A DNA stretch of 64,000 bases. Source: Nocardioides panzhihuensis. GTDB lineage: Bacteria > Actinomycetota > Actinomycetes > Propionibacteriales > Nocardioidaceae. Shown here in pieces: positions 35,615 to 45,885 of this stretch. The stretch lies in the NCBI RefSeq assembly GCF_013408335.1, contig NZ_JACBZR010000001.1, positions 2,666,001 through 2,730,000 on the forward strand, written 5' to 3'. The notes beneath the pieces are model-generated. The model saw only the letters and a program-made list of their open reading frames with translations, did no database searches and had not been told where the DNA came from. Each line of letters begins with the position of its first letter. Within the stretch, counting starts at the first letter, position 1. The translations under genes were made by a program, and so were the position numbers.

Positions 35615-36796
35615 ATGCCCATCAGCGCCTCTCGGCGGCTGCGCCTCACCCTGGCCAGCCTCGTTGCCCTCGCCCTGGCGAGCTTCATGGCGGTCGTGAT
35701 CACGACCGCCCCGGCCCAGGCGGCCACGATCAACGTCACCACGGCGATCGCCTCCCAGAACGGCTCGACGGCCACCGTACGTGGCTACGTCGTCGGCCAA
35801 CCCACGGCGACCAACACCGTCGTCACCAGCAGCTACCCCAACGACTACGCCCTCGCGATCGCGGACTCGGCGACGGAGACCAACACCTCGCGGATGCTCT
35901 ACGTGCAGATTCCGCCCGCGTTCCGGTCCGCCTGGGGCTTGCGGTCCAACCCGAGCCTCAAGGGCCGCCAGATCGACGCCACCGGCACCCTGGCGGCGTA
36001 CTTCTCTCATCCTGGCCACAAGAACGCGACCGCCTTCGCGTTCGCCGGCTCCACTCCCCCGCCCACCGACCCGACCGATCCGCCCACGACTGCGCCCGGC
36101 GTTCCGTCGGGCTACTACGACTCGGCGTCCGGGCTCTCGGGCGCGCAGCTGAAGTCGGCGCTGCACAACATCATCGACGGCCACACCACGCTGTCCTACA
36201 GCGCGGTGTGGGAGACGCTGAAAGTGCTCGACCAGGACCCGAACAACTCCGCGAACGTGATCGAGTTCTACTCCGGCGTCTCCACACCGAAGACCAACAA
36301 CGGTGGCGGCGCCGACAACTGGAACCGTGAGCACACCTGGCCGCAGAGCCACGGCGACTTCGGCACGAGCAACGGACCGGGAACCGACGTGCACCACCTG
36401 CGGCCCGAGGACGTCACCGTCAACTCCACCCGCGGCAGCAAGGACTTCGACCTCGGCGGGTCGGCCGTCTCCGAGTGCGGCGACTGCTGGACCGACTCCG
36501 ACTCGTTCGAGCCCCGTGACAGCGTGAAGGGCGACCTCGCCCGCGGCATCCTCTACATGGCCGTTCGCTACAACGGCGACGACGGGTTCGCCGACCTGGA
36601 GGTCAACAACGCCATCAACGGCTCGACCAACTACCTCGGCAAGGTCTGCGTCCTGCTCGGCTGGCACAGCGCCGACCCCGTCACCGCAGCCGAACGCTCG
36701 CGAAACGACCGGATCTACTCGACCTACCAGCGCAACCGCAACCCGTTCGTCGACCACCCGGAGTACGCCGACGCCGTCTTCGGCGCGGCCTGCTGA
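35615..36796 (+). CDS. Secreted endonuclease I with N-terminal OB-type domain
   Basis: A 393-residue exported protein. A signal peptide (about residues 1-35, ending APAQA) is followed by a DUF6359/OB-like domain (about 38-145), a Pro/Thr linker and a C-terminal endonuclease I domain. The nuclease core is NREHTWPQSHG with a second part GTDVHHLRPED, giving the beta-beta-alpha metal His and Asn residues. It is a non-specific extracellular DNase, probably for nutrient scavenging. The start at 35615 was set by the signal peptide; no strong ribosome site is seen. It ends in a long hairpin shared with rbpA. Confidence 0.9.
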   Translation: MPISASRRLRLTLASLVALALASFMAVVITTAPAQAATINVTTAIASQNGSTATVRGYVVGQPTATNTVVTSSYPNDYALAIADSATETNTSRMLYVQIPPAFRSAWGLRSNPSLKGRQIDATGTLAAYFSHPGHKNATAFAFAGSTPPPTDPTDPPTTAPGVPSGYYDSASGLSGAQLKSALHNIIDGHTTLSYSAVWETLKVLDQDPNNSANVIEFYSGVSTPKTNNGGGADNWNREHTWPQSHGDFGTSNGPGTDVHHLRPEDVTVNSTRGSKDFDLGGSAVSECGDCWTDSDSFEPRDSVKGDLARGILYMAVRYNGDDGFADLEVNNAINGSTNYLGKVCVLLGWHSADPVTAAERSRNDRIYSTYQRNRNPFVDHPEYADAVFGAAC

Positions 36797-36820
36797 CCGC
36801 TGCGGACGAACGCAAATGCA

Positions 36821-36861
36821 CCGAGTCGGCGCCTCTGTCCAGGACAGATGCGCCGACTCGG
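36821..36861. terminator. Long two-part terminator hairpin between endonuclease I and rbpA
   Basis: An outer 12-bp stem (CCGAGTCGGCGC at 36821-36832 with 36850-36861) encloses an inner 6-bp stem (36835-36840 with 36842-36847). It lies between convergent genes. The outer arm sequence also occurs as CGCCGACTCGGCG at 35503-35515 upstream of the endonuclease gene. Confidence 0.85.
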
Positions 36862-36870
36862 CTGATGAGC

Positions 36871-37230
36871 TCAGAAGATGATCTCGCCGGACTTCCGGCG
36901 GGATCGGAGCAGAGCGATTGCCTCCTCCAGGATGTCCTCGGCCTCGGCGTCGGAGCGGCGCTCCTTCACGTAGGCGAGGTGGGTCTTGTAAGGCTCGGTC
37001 TTCGGCGCCGGGGGCGCGTTCTCCTCGTCCAGTCCAGCTGGGAGCCCACACTTGGGGCAGTCCCACGAGTCTGGTGGCGTCGCCTCGACGGCGAAGGTGA
37101 TGACCGAATGATGTGCGTTGGCGCAGAAGTAGGTGACGGCCTTTCGCGGCGCAGCTTCGCCGCGCTCCGCCTCACCCATCGGCCCAGCACCGACTCGGGA
37201 GCCCCGAATCGCGTTCCCTCCACCTGCCAT
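36871..37230 (-). CDS. rbpA: RNA polymerase-binding protein RbpA
   Basis: A 119-residue RbpA. It has the conserved opening GGGNAIRGSRVGAGPMGEAE, a zinc-binding core with Cys/His residues (YFCANAHH and WDCPKCGLPAG), and the sigma-interacting C-terminus EPYKTHLAYVKERRSDAEAE. RbpA stabilises the open complex of RNA polymerase with group I/II sigma factors and is essential or important in Actinobacteria. The ATG at 37230 gives the family N-terminus. Confidence 0.95.
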   Translation of the reverse strand: MAGGGNAIRGSRVGAGPMGEAERGEAAPRKAVTYFCANAHHSVITFAVEATPPDSWDCPKCGLPAGLDEENAPPAPKTEPYKTHLAYVKERRSDAEAEDILEEAIALLRSRRKSGEIIF

Positions 37231-37291
37231 GGTGCTGCGGTGTCCTCTCTCAACTTAAGTTCGCAGCCCCGAGAGGCCACTTTGGGGGAAT

Positions 37292-37313
37292 TGGACGGCA
37301 AAATCTCCGTCCA
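37292..37313. repeat. Hairpin between secG and rbpA
   Basis: TGGACGG (37292-37298) pairs with CCGTCCA (37307-37313). It may end the secG transcript or sit in the rbpA promoter region; the short T/A-rich loop gives no further clue. Confidence 0.4.
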
Positions 37314-37362
37314 GCGTCGAATGAGTTTAGACGCTATCGCGCATGCTCCGAAGGGAAATGGA

Positions 37363-37593
37363 TCAGTAGGCCATCAGCAGGCCGAGCGCGATCACACAGG
37401 CGAACCAGATCACGCCGATGCCGACGGTGAGCCGGTCGAGGTTGCGCTCGACGACCGAGGATCCACCCAGGGAGCTCGATACGCCGCCGCCGAACATGTC
37501 GGAGAGTCCGCCACCGCGGCCCTTGTGAAGCAGCACGAGCACGATCATCAGCGCGCTCGCGATGACCAGGATGATGGTGAAGAGAAGTTCCAC
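37363..37593 (-). CDS. secG: Preprotein translocase subunit SecG
   Basis: A 76-residue two-helix protein (LLFTIILVIASALMIVLVLL-type first helix and LTVGIGVIWFACVIALGLL second). The intervening GKGGGLSDMFGG-like loop reads HKGRGGGLSDMFGGG, the usual SecG signature. It assists SecYEG translocation. It follows tpiA after 42 bp in the conserved gap-pgk-tpiA-secG order. Confidence 0.94.
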   Translation of the reverse strand: MELLFTIILVIASALMIVLVLLHKGRGGGLSDMFGGGVSSSLGGSSVVERNLDRLTVGIGVIWFACVIALGLLMAY

Positions 37594-37635
37594 GTTTGAA
37601 TCCTATCTGGAGAGCGCCAAGAGTAGAGCACTGCC

Positions 37636-38445
37636 CTACAGCACTGGTAGGTCGTAGTAGCGCGAGATCGCCGCGAAGTCGTCGGCCGAGAGGCTCGCAC
37701 CACCCACCAGCGCACCGTCGACGTCGGCCTCCTGCATCAGCGCGGCCACGTTGTTGGGCTTCACAGAGCCGCCGTAGAGGATGCGTACGCCGCCGGCCAC
37801 CTCGGCCCCGTAGACCTTCTCCAGCCGCTCCCGGATGCCGGCGCAGACCTCCTGAGCGTCCTGCGCCGTGGCGGTCTCCCCCGTGCCGATCGCCCAGACG
37901 GGCTCGTAGGCGATCACGACCTTGCCGACCTCGGCATCGGTGAGCCCGGCGAGCGACGCCTCGGCCTGACCGGTGCAGTGGTCGACGTGGTTGCCGGCCT
38001 GGCGGATCTCGAGGCCCTCGCCGACGCAGACGATCGGGGTGATGTCGTGCTTGAGAGCGATCTTGGCCTTCTGCGCGACGATCTGGTCGGTCTCGCCGTA
38101 GTGCTCGCGACGCTCGGAGTGGCCCACGATCACGTAGGAGCAGCCGAGCTTGGCCAGCATGGAGGCCGAGACCTCGCCGGTGTAGGCGCCGGACTCCTCG
38201 GTCGAGACGTTCTGAGCACCGTAGGTGATCCGCATCTTGTCGCCGTCGACCAGCGTCTGCACCGAACGGATGTCGGTGAACGGAGGGAAGATCGCCACCT
38301 CGACGGCGGCGAAGTCGTGGCGCTTGTCGGAGAGCGTCCAGGCGAGCTTCTGGACCAGGACCACCGCTTCTTGGTGGTTGAGGTTCATCTTCCAGTTGCC
38401 GGCGATGAGCGGGGTGCGCCCACCGGTCTGCTTCTTCGCTGCCAT
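37636..38445 (-). CDS. tpiA: Triosephosphate isomerase
   Basis: A 269-residue TIM-barrel enzyme. Catalytic residues are visible in AGNWKMN (Lys), VIVGHSERR (His) and [11 protein letters not shown] (Glu), with the phosphate loop [11 protein letters not shown]. Its ATG overlaps the pgk stop by one base (TGATG), showing coupled translation. Confidence 0.97.
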   Translation of the reverse strand: MAAKKQTGGRTPLIAGNWKMNLNHQEAVVLVQKLAWTLSDKRHDFAAVEVAIFPPFTDIRSVQTLVDGDKMRITYGAQNVSTEESGAYTGEVSASMLAKLGCSYVIVGHSERREHYGETDQIVAQKAKIALKHDITPIVCVGEGLEIRQAGNHVDHCTGQAEASLAGLTDAEVGKVVIAYEPVWAIGTGETATAQDAQEVCAGIRERLEKVYGAEVAGGVRILYGGSVKPNNVAALMQEADVDGALVGGASLSADDFAAISRYYDLPVL

Positions 38446-39668
38446 CAGCCCAGGCCTCCCACGATGTTCGACTCCTCGAGCACGGCCACACCCGGGAGGG
38501 TCTTGCCCTCCAGGTATTCGAGCGAGGCGCCGCCACCGGTGGAGATGTGGCCGAACTGGTCATCGGTGAAACCGAGCTGACGGATCGCCGCGGCGGAGTC
38601 ACCACCGCCGACGACCGAGAGGCCGTCGATCGTGGTGAGCGCCTGGGCGACCGCGCGAGTGCCCTCGGCGAACGCAGGCTGCTCGAAGACCCCCATCGGC
38701 CCGTTCCAGAAGACGGTCTTGGCGCCCTCAAGGGCCGCGGCGTAGGTCTGCGCCGCCTCGGGGCCGATGTCGAGACCGAGCGACTCGGCTGGGATCGAGT
38801 TGGCCGCGACCACACGGGCGGAGGCCTCGTCACCGAAGGAGTCGGCGACCACGACGTCGGTCGGCAGCAGGATCTCGACGCCGATCTCCTCGGCTCGCTC
38901 GAGATAGCCGAGGACGGTCAGGATCTGGTCCTCCTCGAGCAGCGACTCGCCGACCTCGAGACCCTGGGCCTTGAGGAAGGTGAAGACCATGCCGCCACCG
39001 ATCAGCAGCTTGTCGGCCTTGCCGAGCAGGTTGTCGATCACGCCGAGCTTGTCGGAGACCTTCGAGCCGCCGAGGACGACCACGTAGGGACGCTCGGGGG
39101 TCTCGGTGAGCCGCTTGAGCACGTCGATCTCGGTCGAGACCAGGTCGCCCTGCGCACTCGGGAGCAGCTTGGCGACGTCGTAGACCGAGGCCTGCTTGCG
39201 GTGGACCACGCCGAAGCCGTCGGAGACGAACGCGTCAGCCAGGGCCGCGAGCTGGGTGGCGAAGGTCGCCCGCTCGATGTCGTCCTCGCTGGTCTCACCG
39301 GCGTTGAAACGTACGTTCTCCAGGAGAGCGACCTGACCGTCGCCGAGGCCCCCGACGACCGAGCCGGCGGAGTCGCCGACGGTGTCGGTCGCGAAGGCGA
39401 CCTCGGCACCGAGCAGCTCACCGAGGCGGGTCGCCACCGGCGCCAGCGAGTACGCCGGGTCCGGCTCCCCCTTCGGGCGACCGAGGTGGGCGACCACCAC
39501 GACCTTGGCACCGGCGTCGGCCAGGGCCTTGATCGTAGGCACCGAGGCACGGATCCGACCGTCGTCGGTGATCGTGGTGCCTTCCAACGGGACGTTGAGG
39601 TCGGAGCGCACGAGAACTCGCTTGCCCTCGACACCCTGCTCGATGAGCTGCGTGAGATTCAGAGACAT
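38445..39668 (-). CDS. pgk: Phosphoglycerate kinase
   Basis: A 407-residue phosphoglycerate kinase. Signatures are [45 protein letters not shown] and the C-terminal [15 protein letters not shown]. It makes ATP from 1,3-bisphosphoglycerate, the product of the GapDH encoded just upstream (gap ends 38 bp before). Confidence 0.97.
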   Translation of the reverse strand: MSLNLTQLIEQGVEGKRVLVRSDLNVPLEGTTITDDGRIRASVPTIKALADAGAKVVVVAHLGRPKGEPDPAYSLAPVATRLGELLGAEVAFATDTVGDSAGSVVGGLGDGQVALLENVRFNAGETSEDDIERATFATQLAALADAFVSDGFGVVHRKQASVYDVAKLLPSAQGDLVSTEIDVLKRLTETPERPYVVVLGGSKVSDKLGVIDNLLGKADKLLIGGGMVFTFLKAQGLEVGESLLEEDQILTVLGYLERAEEIGVEILLPTDVVVADSFGDEASARVVAANSIPAESLGLDIGPEAAQTYAAALEGAKTVFWNGPMGVFEQPAFAEGTRAVAQALTTIDGLSVVGGGDSAAAIRQLGFTDDQFGHISTGGGASLEYLEGKTLPGVAVLEESNIVGGLG

Positions 39669-39706
39669 AACGGGCTAGAGACTAACCTGTGACCAGCGTC
39701 GCTGGG

Positions 39707-40762
<1,056 letters not shown>

Positions 40763-40829
40763 CTACCCAGCCACTCTGAACTGCGGGAGGGTGGGTTGGA
40801 TCGTTCCAATAGACGGACGAGTAGCAAAC

Positions 40830-40865
40830 GGCCCGAGGCCCTCGATCACTCGAGGGCCTCGGGCC
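40830..40865 (-). terminator. Strong terminator after whiA
   Basis: A perfect 16-bp stem (GGCCCGAGGCCCTCGA with 40850-40865) and a 4-nt loop begin 15 bp after the whiA stop, followed on the minus strand by GTTTGC. It ends the uvrC-rapZ-yvcK-whiA transcript, so gap needs its own promoter. Confidence 0.9.
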
Positions 40866-40879
40866 GGTCTTCGAATGTT

Positions 40880-41866
40880 CTACGCGTCTTCGGCGAGCAT
40901 CTCCGCGGTCAGCGAAGCCTCGGTGTCGGGGATGCCGAGGTCCTCGGCGCGCTTGTCGGCCATCGCCAGGAGACGGCGGATGCGGCCGGCGATGGCGTCC
41001 TTGGTGAGCACCGGGTCGTGGAGCTGTCCGAGCTCCTCGAGGGAGGCCTGCTTGTGCTCCAGACGGAGCTTGCCGGCCTGGCGCAGATGGTCGGGGATGT
41101 CGTCGCCGAGGATCTCCAGGGCCCGCTCGACGCGGGCTCCGGCGGCGACGGCCGCGCGGGCCGAGCGGCGCAGGTTGGCGTCGTCGAAGTTGGCCAGCCG
41201 GTTGGCGGTGGCGCGGACCTCGCGACGCATCCGGCGCTCCTCCCAGGCCATCAGCGACTCGTGAGCGCCCAGGCGGGTCAGCAGCTGACCGATCGCATCG
41301 CCGTCACGGATGACGACACGGTCCACGCCGCGTACCTCCCTCGGCTTCGCCGAGATGCCGATACGGCGAGCGACGCCGACGAGGGCCAGGGCCGACTCCG
41401 ACCCCGGGCAGGTCACCTCCATCGAGGAGGACCGGCCCGGCTCGGTGAGCGAGCCGTGGGCCAGGAAGGCTCCGCGCCAGGCGGCGACGGCGTCGCAGGC
41501 CCCACCCGAGACGACGGCGGGCGGAAGGCCGCGCACCGGTCGGCCACGCTGGTCGAGAAGGCCGGTCTGGCGCGCCAGCGCCTCACCGTCCTTGACCACG
41601 CGCACGATGTAGCGGCTGCCCTTACGAAGCCCGCTCGCCTGGATGAGAGCCACCTCTGCCTCGTGACCGAAGACGTCGGCGATATCTCGCTTCAGCCTTC
41701 TGGCAGCCAGACCGGTGTCGAGCTCAGCCTCGACCACGATCCTGCCGGCCACGATGTGGATCCCCCCAGCGAACCTCAACGTCGAGGCAACCTCTGCCTT
41801 TCGGCAGCATGTCTTGGTGATCTGAGTGGAGGCCAGCTCGGCCTTCACCTGTCCCGTCATCGCCAT
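40880..41866 (-). CDS. whiA: WhiA sporulation/division regulator
   Basis: A 328-residue WhiA. The N-terminal LAGLIDADG-like half ([51 protein letters not shown]) is followed by a C-terminal helix-turn-helix ([20 protein letters not shown]). In Streptomyces WhiA activates cell-division genes with WhiB; in non-sporulating Actinobacteria its role is less clear. It is part of the conserved uvrC-rapZ-yvcK-whiA block. Confidence 0.95.
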   Translation of the reverse strand: MAMTGQVKAELASTQITKTCCRKAEVASTLRFAGGIHIVAGRIVVEAELDTGLAARRLKRDIADVFGHEAEVALIQASGLRKGSRYIVRVVKDGEALARQTGLLDQRGRPVRGLPPAVVSGGACDAVAAWRGAFLAHGSLTEPGRSSSMEVTCPGSESALALVGVARRIGISAKPREVRGVDRVVIRDGDAIGQLLTRLGAHESLMAWEERRMRREVRATANRLANFDDANLRRSARAAVAAGARVERALEILGDDIPDHLRQAGKLRLEHKQASLEELGQLHDPVLTKDAIAGRIRRLLAMADKRAEDLGIPDTEASLTAEMLAEDA

Positions 41867-41959
41867 GCCGGAGAGTCTTTCATTGTTGTCAACGACCCTC
41901 GAATCGGTTCCACGTCAGAGCCACTCCGCGCAGGCCCGGCAGAGGAGGATCGGCCGTCC

Positions 41960-42940
41960 TCAGCCCGCCCCGATCACCCTCGCGTACGCAGCGGCCAACC
42001 GCTCCGGGTCGTGGCGAGGGGTACCGTCAGCGACGGCGACGTCGGCGACCTCGACCCTCGCACCGCACTTCTCGGCCACCCGCCACAGCTCGTCGAGGCC
42101 GTCGAGGGAGGAGTCGACCAGAACCGTGTCGATCCGCAGGTCGGGGGCGTGGTCGAGGAGGACCTCGAGGTGCTCGGCCGGGCCGAAGCCGGTCGTCTCC
42201 CCCGGCTGCTCCCCGAGGTTGAGCACCACGACGATCTTCGCGGAGGTGGCGACCAGAGCCTCGCGCAGCGCACGGACCATCAGGTGCGGCAGGACCGAGG
42301 TGAACCAGGAGCCGGGCCCCAGGAACACCCACTCGGCCTCACGGATCGCCTTGACGGCGTCGGGCGCGGCCGGTGGGTTGTCGGGGACGAGCTGGATCGA
42401 CTCGATCCGGCCGTCGGTGGTGGCGACCTCGACCTGGCCGCTGATCGCGACCCGGGCCTCGGGGTCGTCGGCGTCGAGCCCACTCACCTCGGCCACGATG
42501 TCCATCGGCACCAGCGCCATCGGCAGGACCCGGCCCTTGGCGCCCAGCAGGCGGCCGACCCAGTCGAGGGCCTCGACGTGGTTGCCGAGCTGCTCCCACA
42601 ACCCGACGATGAGCAGGTTGCCGAGACTGTGGCCGCGCATCTCGCCCTCGCCCGCGAAGCGGTGCTGCAGAACCTGCGCCCAGGTGTCGTCCCAGCGGTC
42701 CGCGCCGCACAGCGCGGCCAGCGCCATCCGCAGGTCGCCCGGCGGAAGCACGCCGAACTCCCGCCTGAGCCGCCCGCTCGAGCCGCCGTTGTCGGCGACC
42801 GTGACGATCGCCGTCAGCTGGTCGACGGTCAGGTCGTCGACCAGCAGCCGCAGCGCGCTCAGCGACGCATGCAGTCCGTGCCCGCCCCCCAGGGCGACGA
42901 CTGCCTGGGCATCTGCCCCGGGTCGGTCGGCCCTGGCCAC
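41960..42940 (-). CDS. yvcK: YvcK-type gluconeogenesis/cell-shape factor
   Basis: A 326-residue YvcK (CofD-like) protein. Family motifs are VVALGGGHGLHASLSALR, VTVADNGGSSGRLRREF and GHSLGNLLIVGLWE, and the UDP-sugar-binding fold continues to the end. Homologues bind UDP-GlcNAc and are needed for growth on gluconeogenic carbon. The rapZ stop is GTGA-like here: GTG codons at 42946 and 42940 are both possible, and 42940 has better spacing from GGGAG. Confidence 0.92.
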   Translation of the reverse strand: MARADRPGADAQAVVALGGGHGLHASLSALRLLVDDLTVDQLTAIVTVADNGGSSGRLRREFGVLPPGDLRMALAALCGADRWDDTWAQVLQHRFAGEGEMRGHSLGNLLIVGLWEQLGNHVEALDWVGRLLGAKGRVLPMALVPMDIVAEVSGLDADDPEARVAISGQVEVATTDGRIESIQLVPDNPPAAPDAVKAIREAEWVFLGPGSWFTSVLPHLMVRALREALVATSAKIVVVLNLGEQPGETTGFGPAEHLEVLLDHAPDLRIDTVLVDSSLDGLDELWRVAEKCGARVEVADVAVADGTPRHDPERLAAAYARVIGAG

Positions 42941-42942
42941 TC

Positions 42943-43809
42943 TCACTCCCGCCCGAGGTCTCGGTGGATCGCCTTCGCGTCCAGCCCGGCATCTCGCAGC
43001 CGTCTGGAGATCTCCTCCGCCATCGCCACGCTGCGGTGCTTGCCACCCGTGCACCCGATTGCCACGCGCATGAACCTCTTCCCTTCGTGAAGATAGCCCT
43101 TGGTCACTCCGACGAGCACCGGAACATACCCGCTCAAGAACTCCTCCGCGCCAGGACGGGTGTAGACGTAGTCGGCGACGTCGGGATTGTCGCGTCCGTT
43201 GCCACCCTTCAGCTCGGGAACCCAGTGGGGGTTGGGCAGGAAGCGCATGTCGGCCATGAAGTCGGCGTCGACCGGGATCCCGTACTTGAACCCGAAGCTC
43301 ACCACGGAGACCTTCAGGGTCGTCCGCTCCGGGGTGCCGAAGGCCTCGGCGATCCTGGCGGTGAGCTGGTGCACGTTGAGCTGGGTCGTGTCGATGACCA
43401 GATCGGCGGCGCCGCGCAGACTGGCCAGCACCACCCGCTCACGCTCGAGCGCGTCCAGCAGCCGCTCGTTGCCCCGCTGCATCGGGTGGGGCCGCCGCGC
43501 GGCCTCCTGACGGCGGACGAGCGTGTCGTCGGCGGCGTCGAGGAACACCAGGGTCGTACGCCGCCCGGTGGCCTTCTTCGCCAGGATCTCCTCGAGCTCG
43601 GCGAAGAAGGACCCTGAACGTACGTCGGTCACGACCGCCACCGGCTGCTCCGGGCCCCGGGCCGCGTCGACCCGCTCGACGACCTGCGAGAGCAGGCTCG
43701 GCGGCAGGTTGTCGACGACGTAGTAGCCGAGATCCTCCAGCTCCTTGGCCGCAGTGCTTCGCCCGGCACCGGTCATGCCGGTGATGACGACGACCTCCCC
43801 CTTGTGCAT
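42943..43809 (-). CDS. rapZ: RNase adapter/nucleotide-binding protein RapZ
   Basis: A 288-residue RapZ (YvcJ) protein. The P-loop is GMTGAGRST, and the C-terminal half holds FGFKYGIPVDADFMADMRFL, FLSGYVPVLVGVTKGYL and IGCTGGKHRSVAMAE, all family signatures. In enterobacteria RapZ delivers a small RNA to RNase E; in Actinobacteria the role is not established. It follows uvrC by 3 bp. Confidence 0.95.
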   Translation of the reverse strand: MHKGEVVVITGMTGAGRSTAAKELEDLGYYVVDNLPPSLLSQVVERVDAARGPEQPVAVVTDVRSGSFFAELEEILAKKATGRRTTLVFLDAADDTLVRRQEAARRPHPMQRGNERLLDALERERVVLASLRGAADLVIDTTQLNVHQLTARIAEAFGTPERTTLKVSVVSFGFKYGIPVDADFMADMRFLPNPHWVPELKGGNGRDNPDVADYVYTRPGAEEFLSGYVPVLVGVTKGYLHEGKRFMRVAIGCTGGKHRSVAMAEEISRRLRDAGLDAKAIHRDLGRE

Positions 43810-43812
43810 GAC

Positions 43813-45789
43813 CTACTCCTCGATGATCTCGCCGGTGGTGACGTTGATGGCGCCAACCTTGCCATTCTTCGACGACTGATCCACAGCGGTCTTGATCGCG
43901 GTCGCGGTGCCGGGACCGATGCCGGGCACCTGGGCGATCTCCTCGACGGTCGCCGTCCGGAGCTTCTTCAACGAGCCGAAGTGCTTCATCAGCGTCTTTC
44001 GGCGCACCTCGCCGAGGCCGGGAACGTCGTCGAGCAGGCTCTCCACCATGGACTTCGAGCGCCGGCCACGGTGGTGGCCGATCGCGAACCGGTGCGCCTC
44101 GTCGCGGATCCGCTGCAGCAGGTAGAGCCCTTCGGAGCTGCGCGGAAGGATGACCGGGTCCTCCTCCTGGGGAACCCAGACCTCCTCCAGGCGCTTGGCC
44201 AGGCCGACCACCGGGATGTCGTTGACGCCGAGCTCCGCGAGGGCGCGCTGCGCAGCGGCCACCTGGGGCGCGCCGCCGTCGACGACCACCAGGCCGGGGG
44301 CGTACGCGAACTTCCTCGGCCGGCCGGTCTCCGGGTCGACCAGCATCGGGCCGCTGGGCCCCTCGACCTCAGTAGACACGACCGAGGTCGACTGCTCGTC
44401 GAGGAGCCGCTTGAACCGCCGGGTGATGACCTCGTGCATCGCCTTGACGTCGTCGGAGCCGTCCTGGCCCTTGATGATGAACCGGCGGTATTCGGACTTG
44501 CGGGCCAGCCCGTCCTCGAAGACCACCATGCTGGCGACGATCTCGGTGCCCTGCAGGTGGGAGATGTCGTAGCACTCGATCCGCAGCGGCACCTCGTCGA
44601 GCTCGAGCGCCTCCTGGATCTCCTCCAGCGCCCGGTTGCGGGTGGTCAGGTCGCTCGCGCGCCTGGTCTTGTGGAGCGCGAGGGCCTGCTTGGCGTTCTT
44701 GGCGACCGTCTCCTGGAGCGTCTTCTTGTCCCCACGCTGGGGGACCCGGATCCTGACCTTCGCCTTGCGCACGTCCGAGAGCAGCTCCTCGAGCGTGTCG
44801 TGGTCGGGCGGCAGCGCCGGGACGAGGATCTCGCGCGGGATCGCCTCCGCATCTTCGCCGACGTAGAGCTGGAGCAGGAAGTGCTCGACCAGACCGGCCG
44901 TGTCGGCGTCGTCCATCCGGTCCGCGACCCAGCCGCGCTGACCCTTGATGCGGCCACCGCGTACGTAGAAGATCTGCACGCCGACCTCGAGCGGGTCCTC
45001 CGCCAGGGCGATGACGTCGGCGTCGGCACCGTCGCCGAGCACCACGGCCTGCTTCTCCAGGGCGCGCTGCATCGCCGCCAGGTCGTCGCGCAACCGCGCG
45101 GCCTTCTCGAAGTCGAGGGCTTCGGACGCGGCGTACATCTCCTTCTCGATCCGCTTCGTGAAGCTCGTGGTGTGGCCCGCCATGAAGTCGCAGAAGTCAT
45201 CGACGATCTCGCGGTGCTCCTCGGCGGAGACGTTGCCGACGCAGGGGGCGGTGCACTTGTCGATGTAGCCGAGCAGGCACGGCCGGCCGATCTGCTGGGA
45301 GCGCTTGAAGACGCCGTTGCTGCACGAGCGCATCGGGAAGACCCGCAGCAGGATGTCGACGGTCTCCCGGATCGCCCAGGCATGACCGTACGGGCCGAAG
45401 TATCGGGTGCCCTTGCGCTTGGCACCGCGGCCGACCATGACCCTTGGGAAGTCCTCGGAGACGGTCACCGCGAGCCACGGGTAGGACTTGTCGTCGCGGT
45501 ACTTGACGTTGAACCGCGGGTCGAACTCCTTGATCCAGGTGTATTCGAGCTGGAGCGCCTCGATGTCGTTGTTGACCGTCGTCCACTCGACGCTGGCCGC
45601 GGTGGTGACCATCGTCGCCGTGCGTGGGTGGAGGCTGGGGATCGGCTGGAAGTAGTTCGCGAGCCGCTGGCGCAGGTTGATCGCCTTGCCGACGTAGATC
45701 ACCCGCCCCTTGGGGTCGCGGAACCGGTAGACCCCTGGCTGGGTGGGGATGTCTCCAGCTTTGGGGCGATAGCTCTGCGGATCGGGCAC
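43813..45789 (-). CDS. uvrC: Excinuclease ABC subunit C (UvrC)
   Basis: A 658-residue UvrC. The N-terminal GIY-YIG nuclease reads [19 protein letters not shown], the UVR motif is [19 protein letters not shown], the RNase H-like C-terminal nuclease contains [10 protein letters not shown] and [10 protein letters not shown], and paired HhH motifs ([24 protein letters not shown]) close the protein. It makes both incisions in nucleotide excision repair with UvrA (encoded at 52990) and UvrB. It heads the conserved cluster; no SOS box was found before it. Confidence 0.97.
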   Translation of the reverse strand: MPDPQSYRPKAGDIPTQPGVYRFRDPKGRVIYVGKAINLRQRLANYFQPIPSLHPRTATMVTTAASVEWTTVNNDIEALQLEYTWIKEFDPRFNVKYRDDKSYPWLAVTVSEDFPRVMVGRGAKRKGTRYFGPYGHAWAIRETVDILLRVFPMRSCSNGVFKRSQQIGRPCLLGYIDKCTAPCVGNVSAEEHREIVDDFCDFMAGHTTSFTKRIEKEMYAASEALDFEKAARLRDDLAAMQRALEKQAVVLGDGADADVIALAEDPLEVGVQIFYVRGGRIKGQRGWVADRMDDADTAGLVEHFLLQLYVGEDAEAIPREILVPALPPDHDTLEELLSDVRKAKVRIRVPQRGDKKTLQETVAKNAKQALALHKTRRASDLTTRNRALEEIQEALELDEVPLRIECYDISHLQGTEIVASMVVFEDGLARKSEYRRFIIKGQDGSDDVKAMHEVITRRFKRLLDEQSTSVVSTEVEGPSGPMLVDPETGRPRKFAYAPGLVVVDGGAPQVAAAQRALAELGVNDIPVVGLAKRLEEVWVPQEEDPVILPRSSEGLYLLQRIRDEAHRFAIGHHRGRRSKSMVESLLDDVPGLGEVRRKTLMKHFGSLKKLRTATVEEIAQVPGIGPGTATAIKTAVDQSSKNGKVGAINVTTGEIIEE

Positions 45790-45843
45790 GCTCCAACCCT
45801 AGTGGCGACCACGGACAGTCTCGGCGCTCCCGGGAACGGACGG

Positions 45844-45867
45844 TGCCCGGCCGAGGCCGGCCGGGCA
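45844..45867 (-). terminator. Terminator hairpin after the GH92 gene
   Basis: GCCCGGCC (45845-45852) pairs with 45859-45866, extended by one A-T pair, 19 bp after the GH92 stop codon and upstream of uvrC. Confidence 0.6.
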
Positions 45868-45885
45868 TCGTCGTCTCCATCAGGC

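Noticed and set aside
36797..36870. Hairpin considered as a riboswitch or small RNA
   Set aside because: It is a simple long stem between convergent gene ends and fits a bidirectional terminator.
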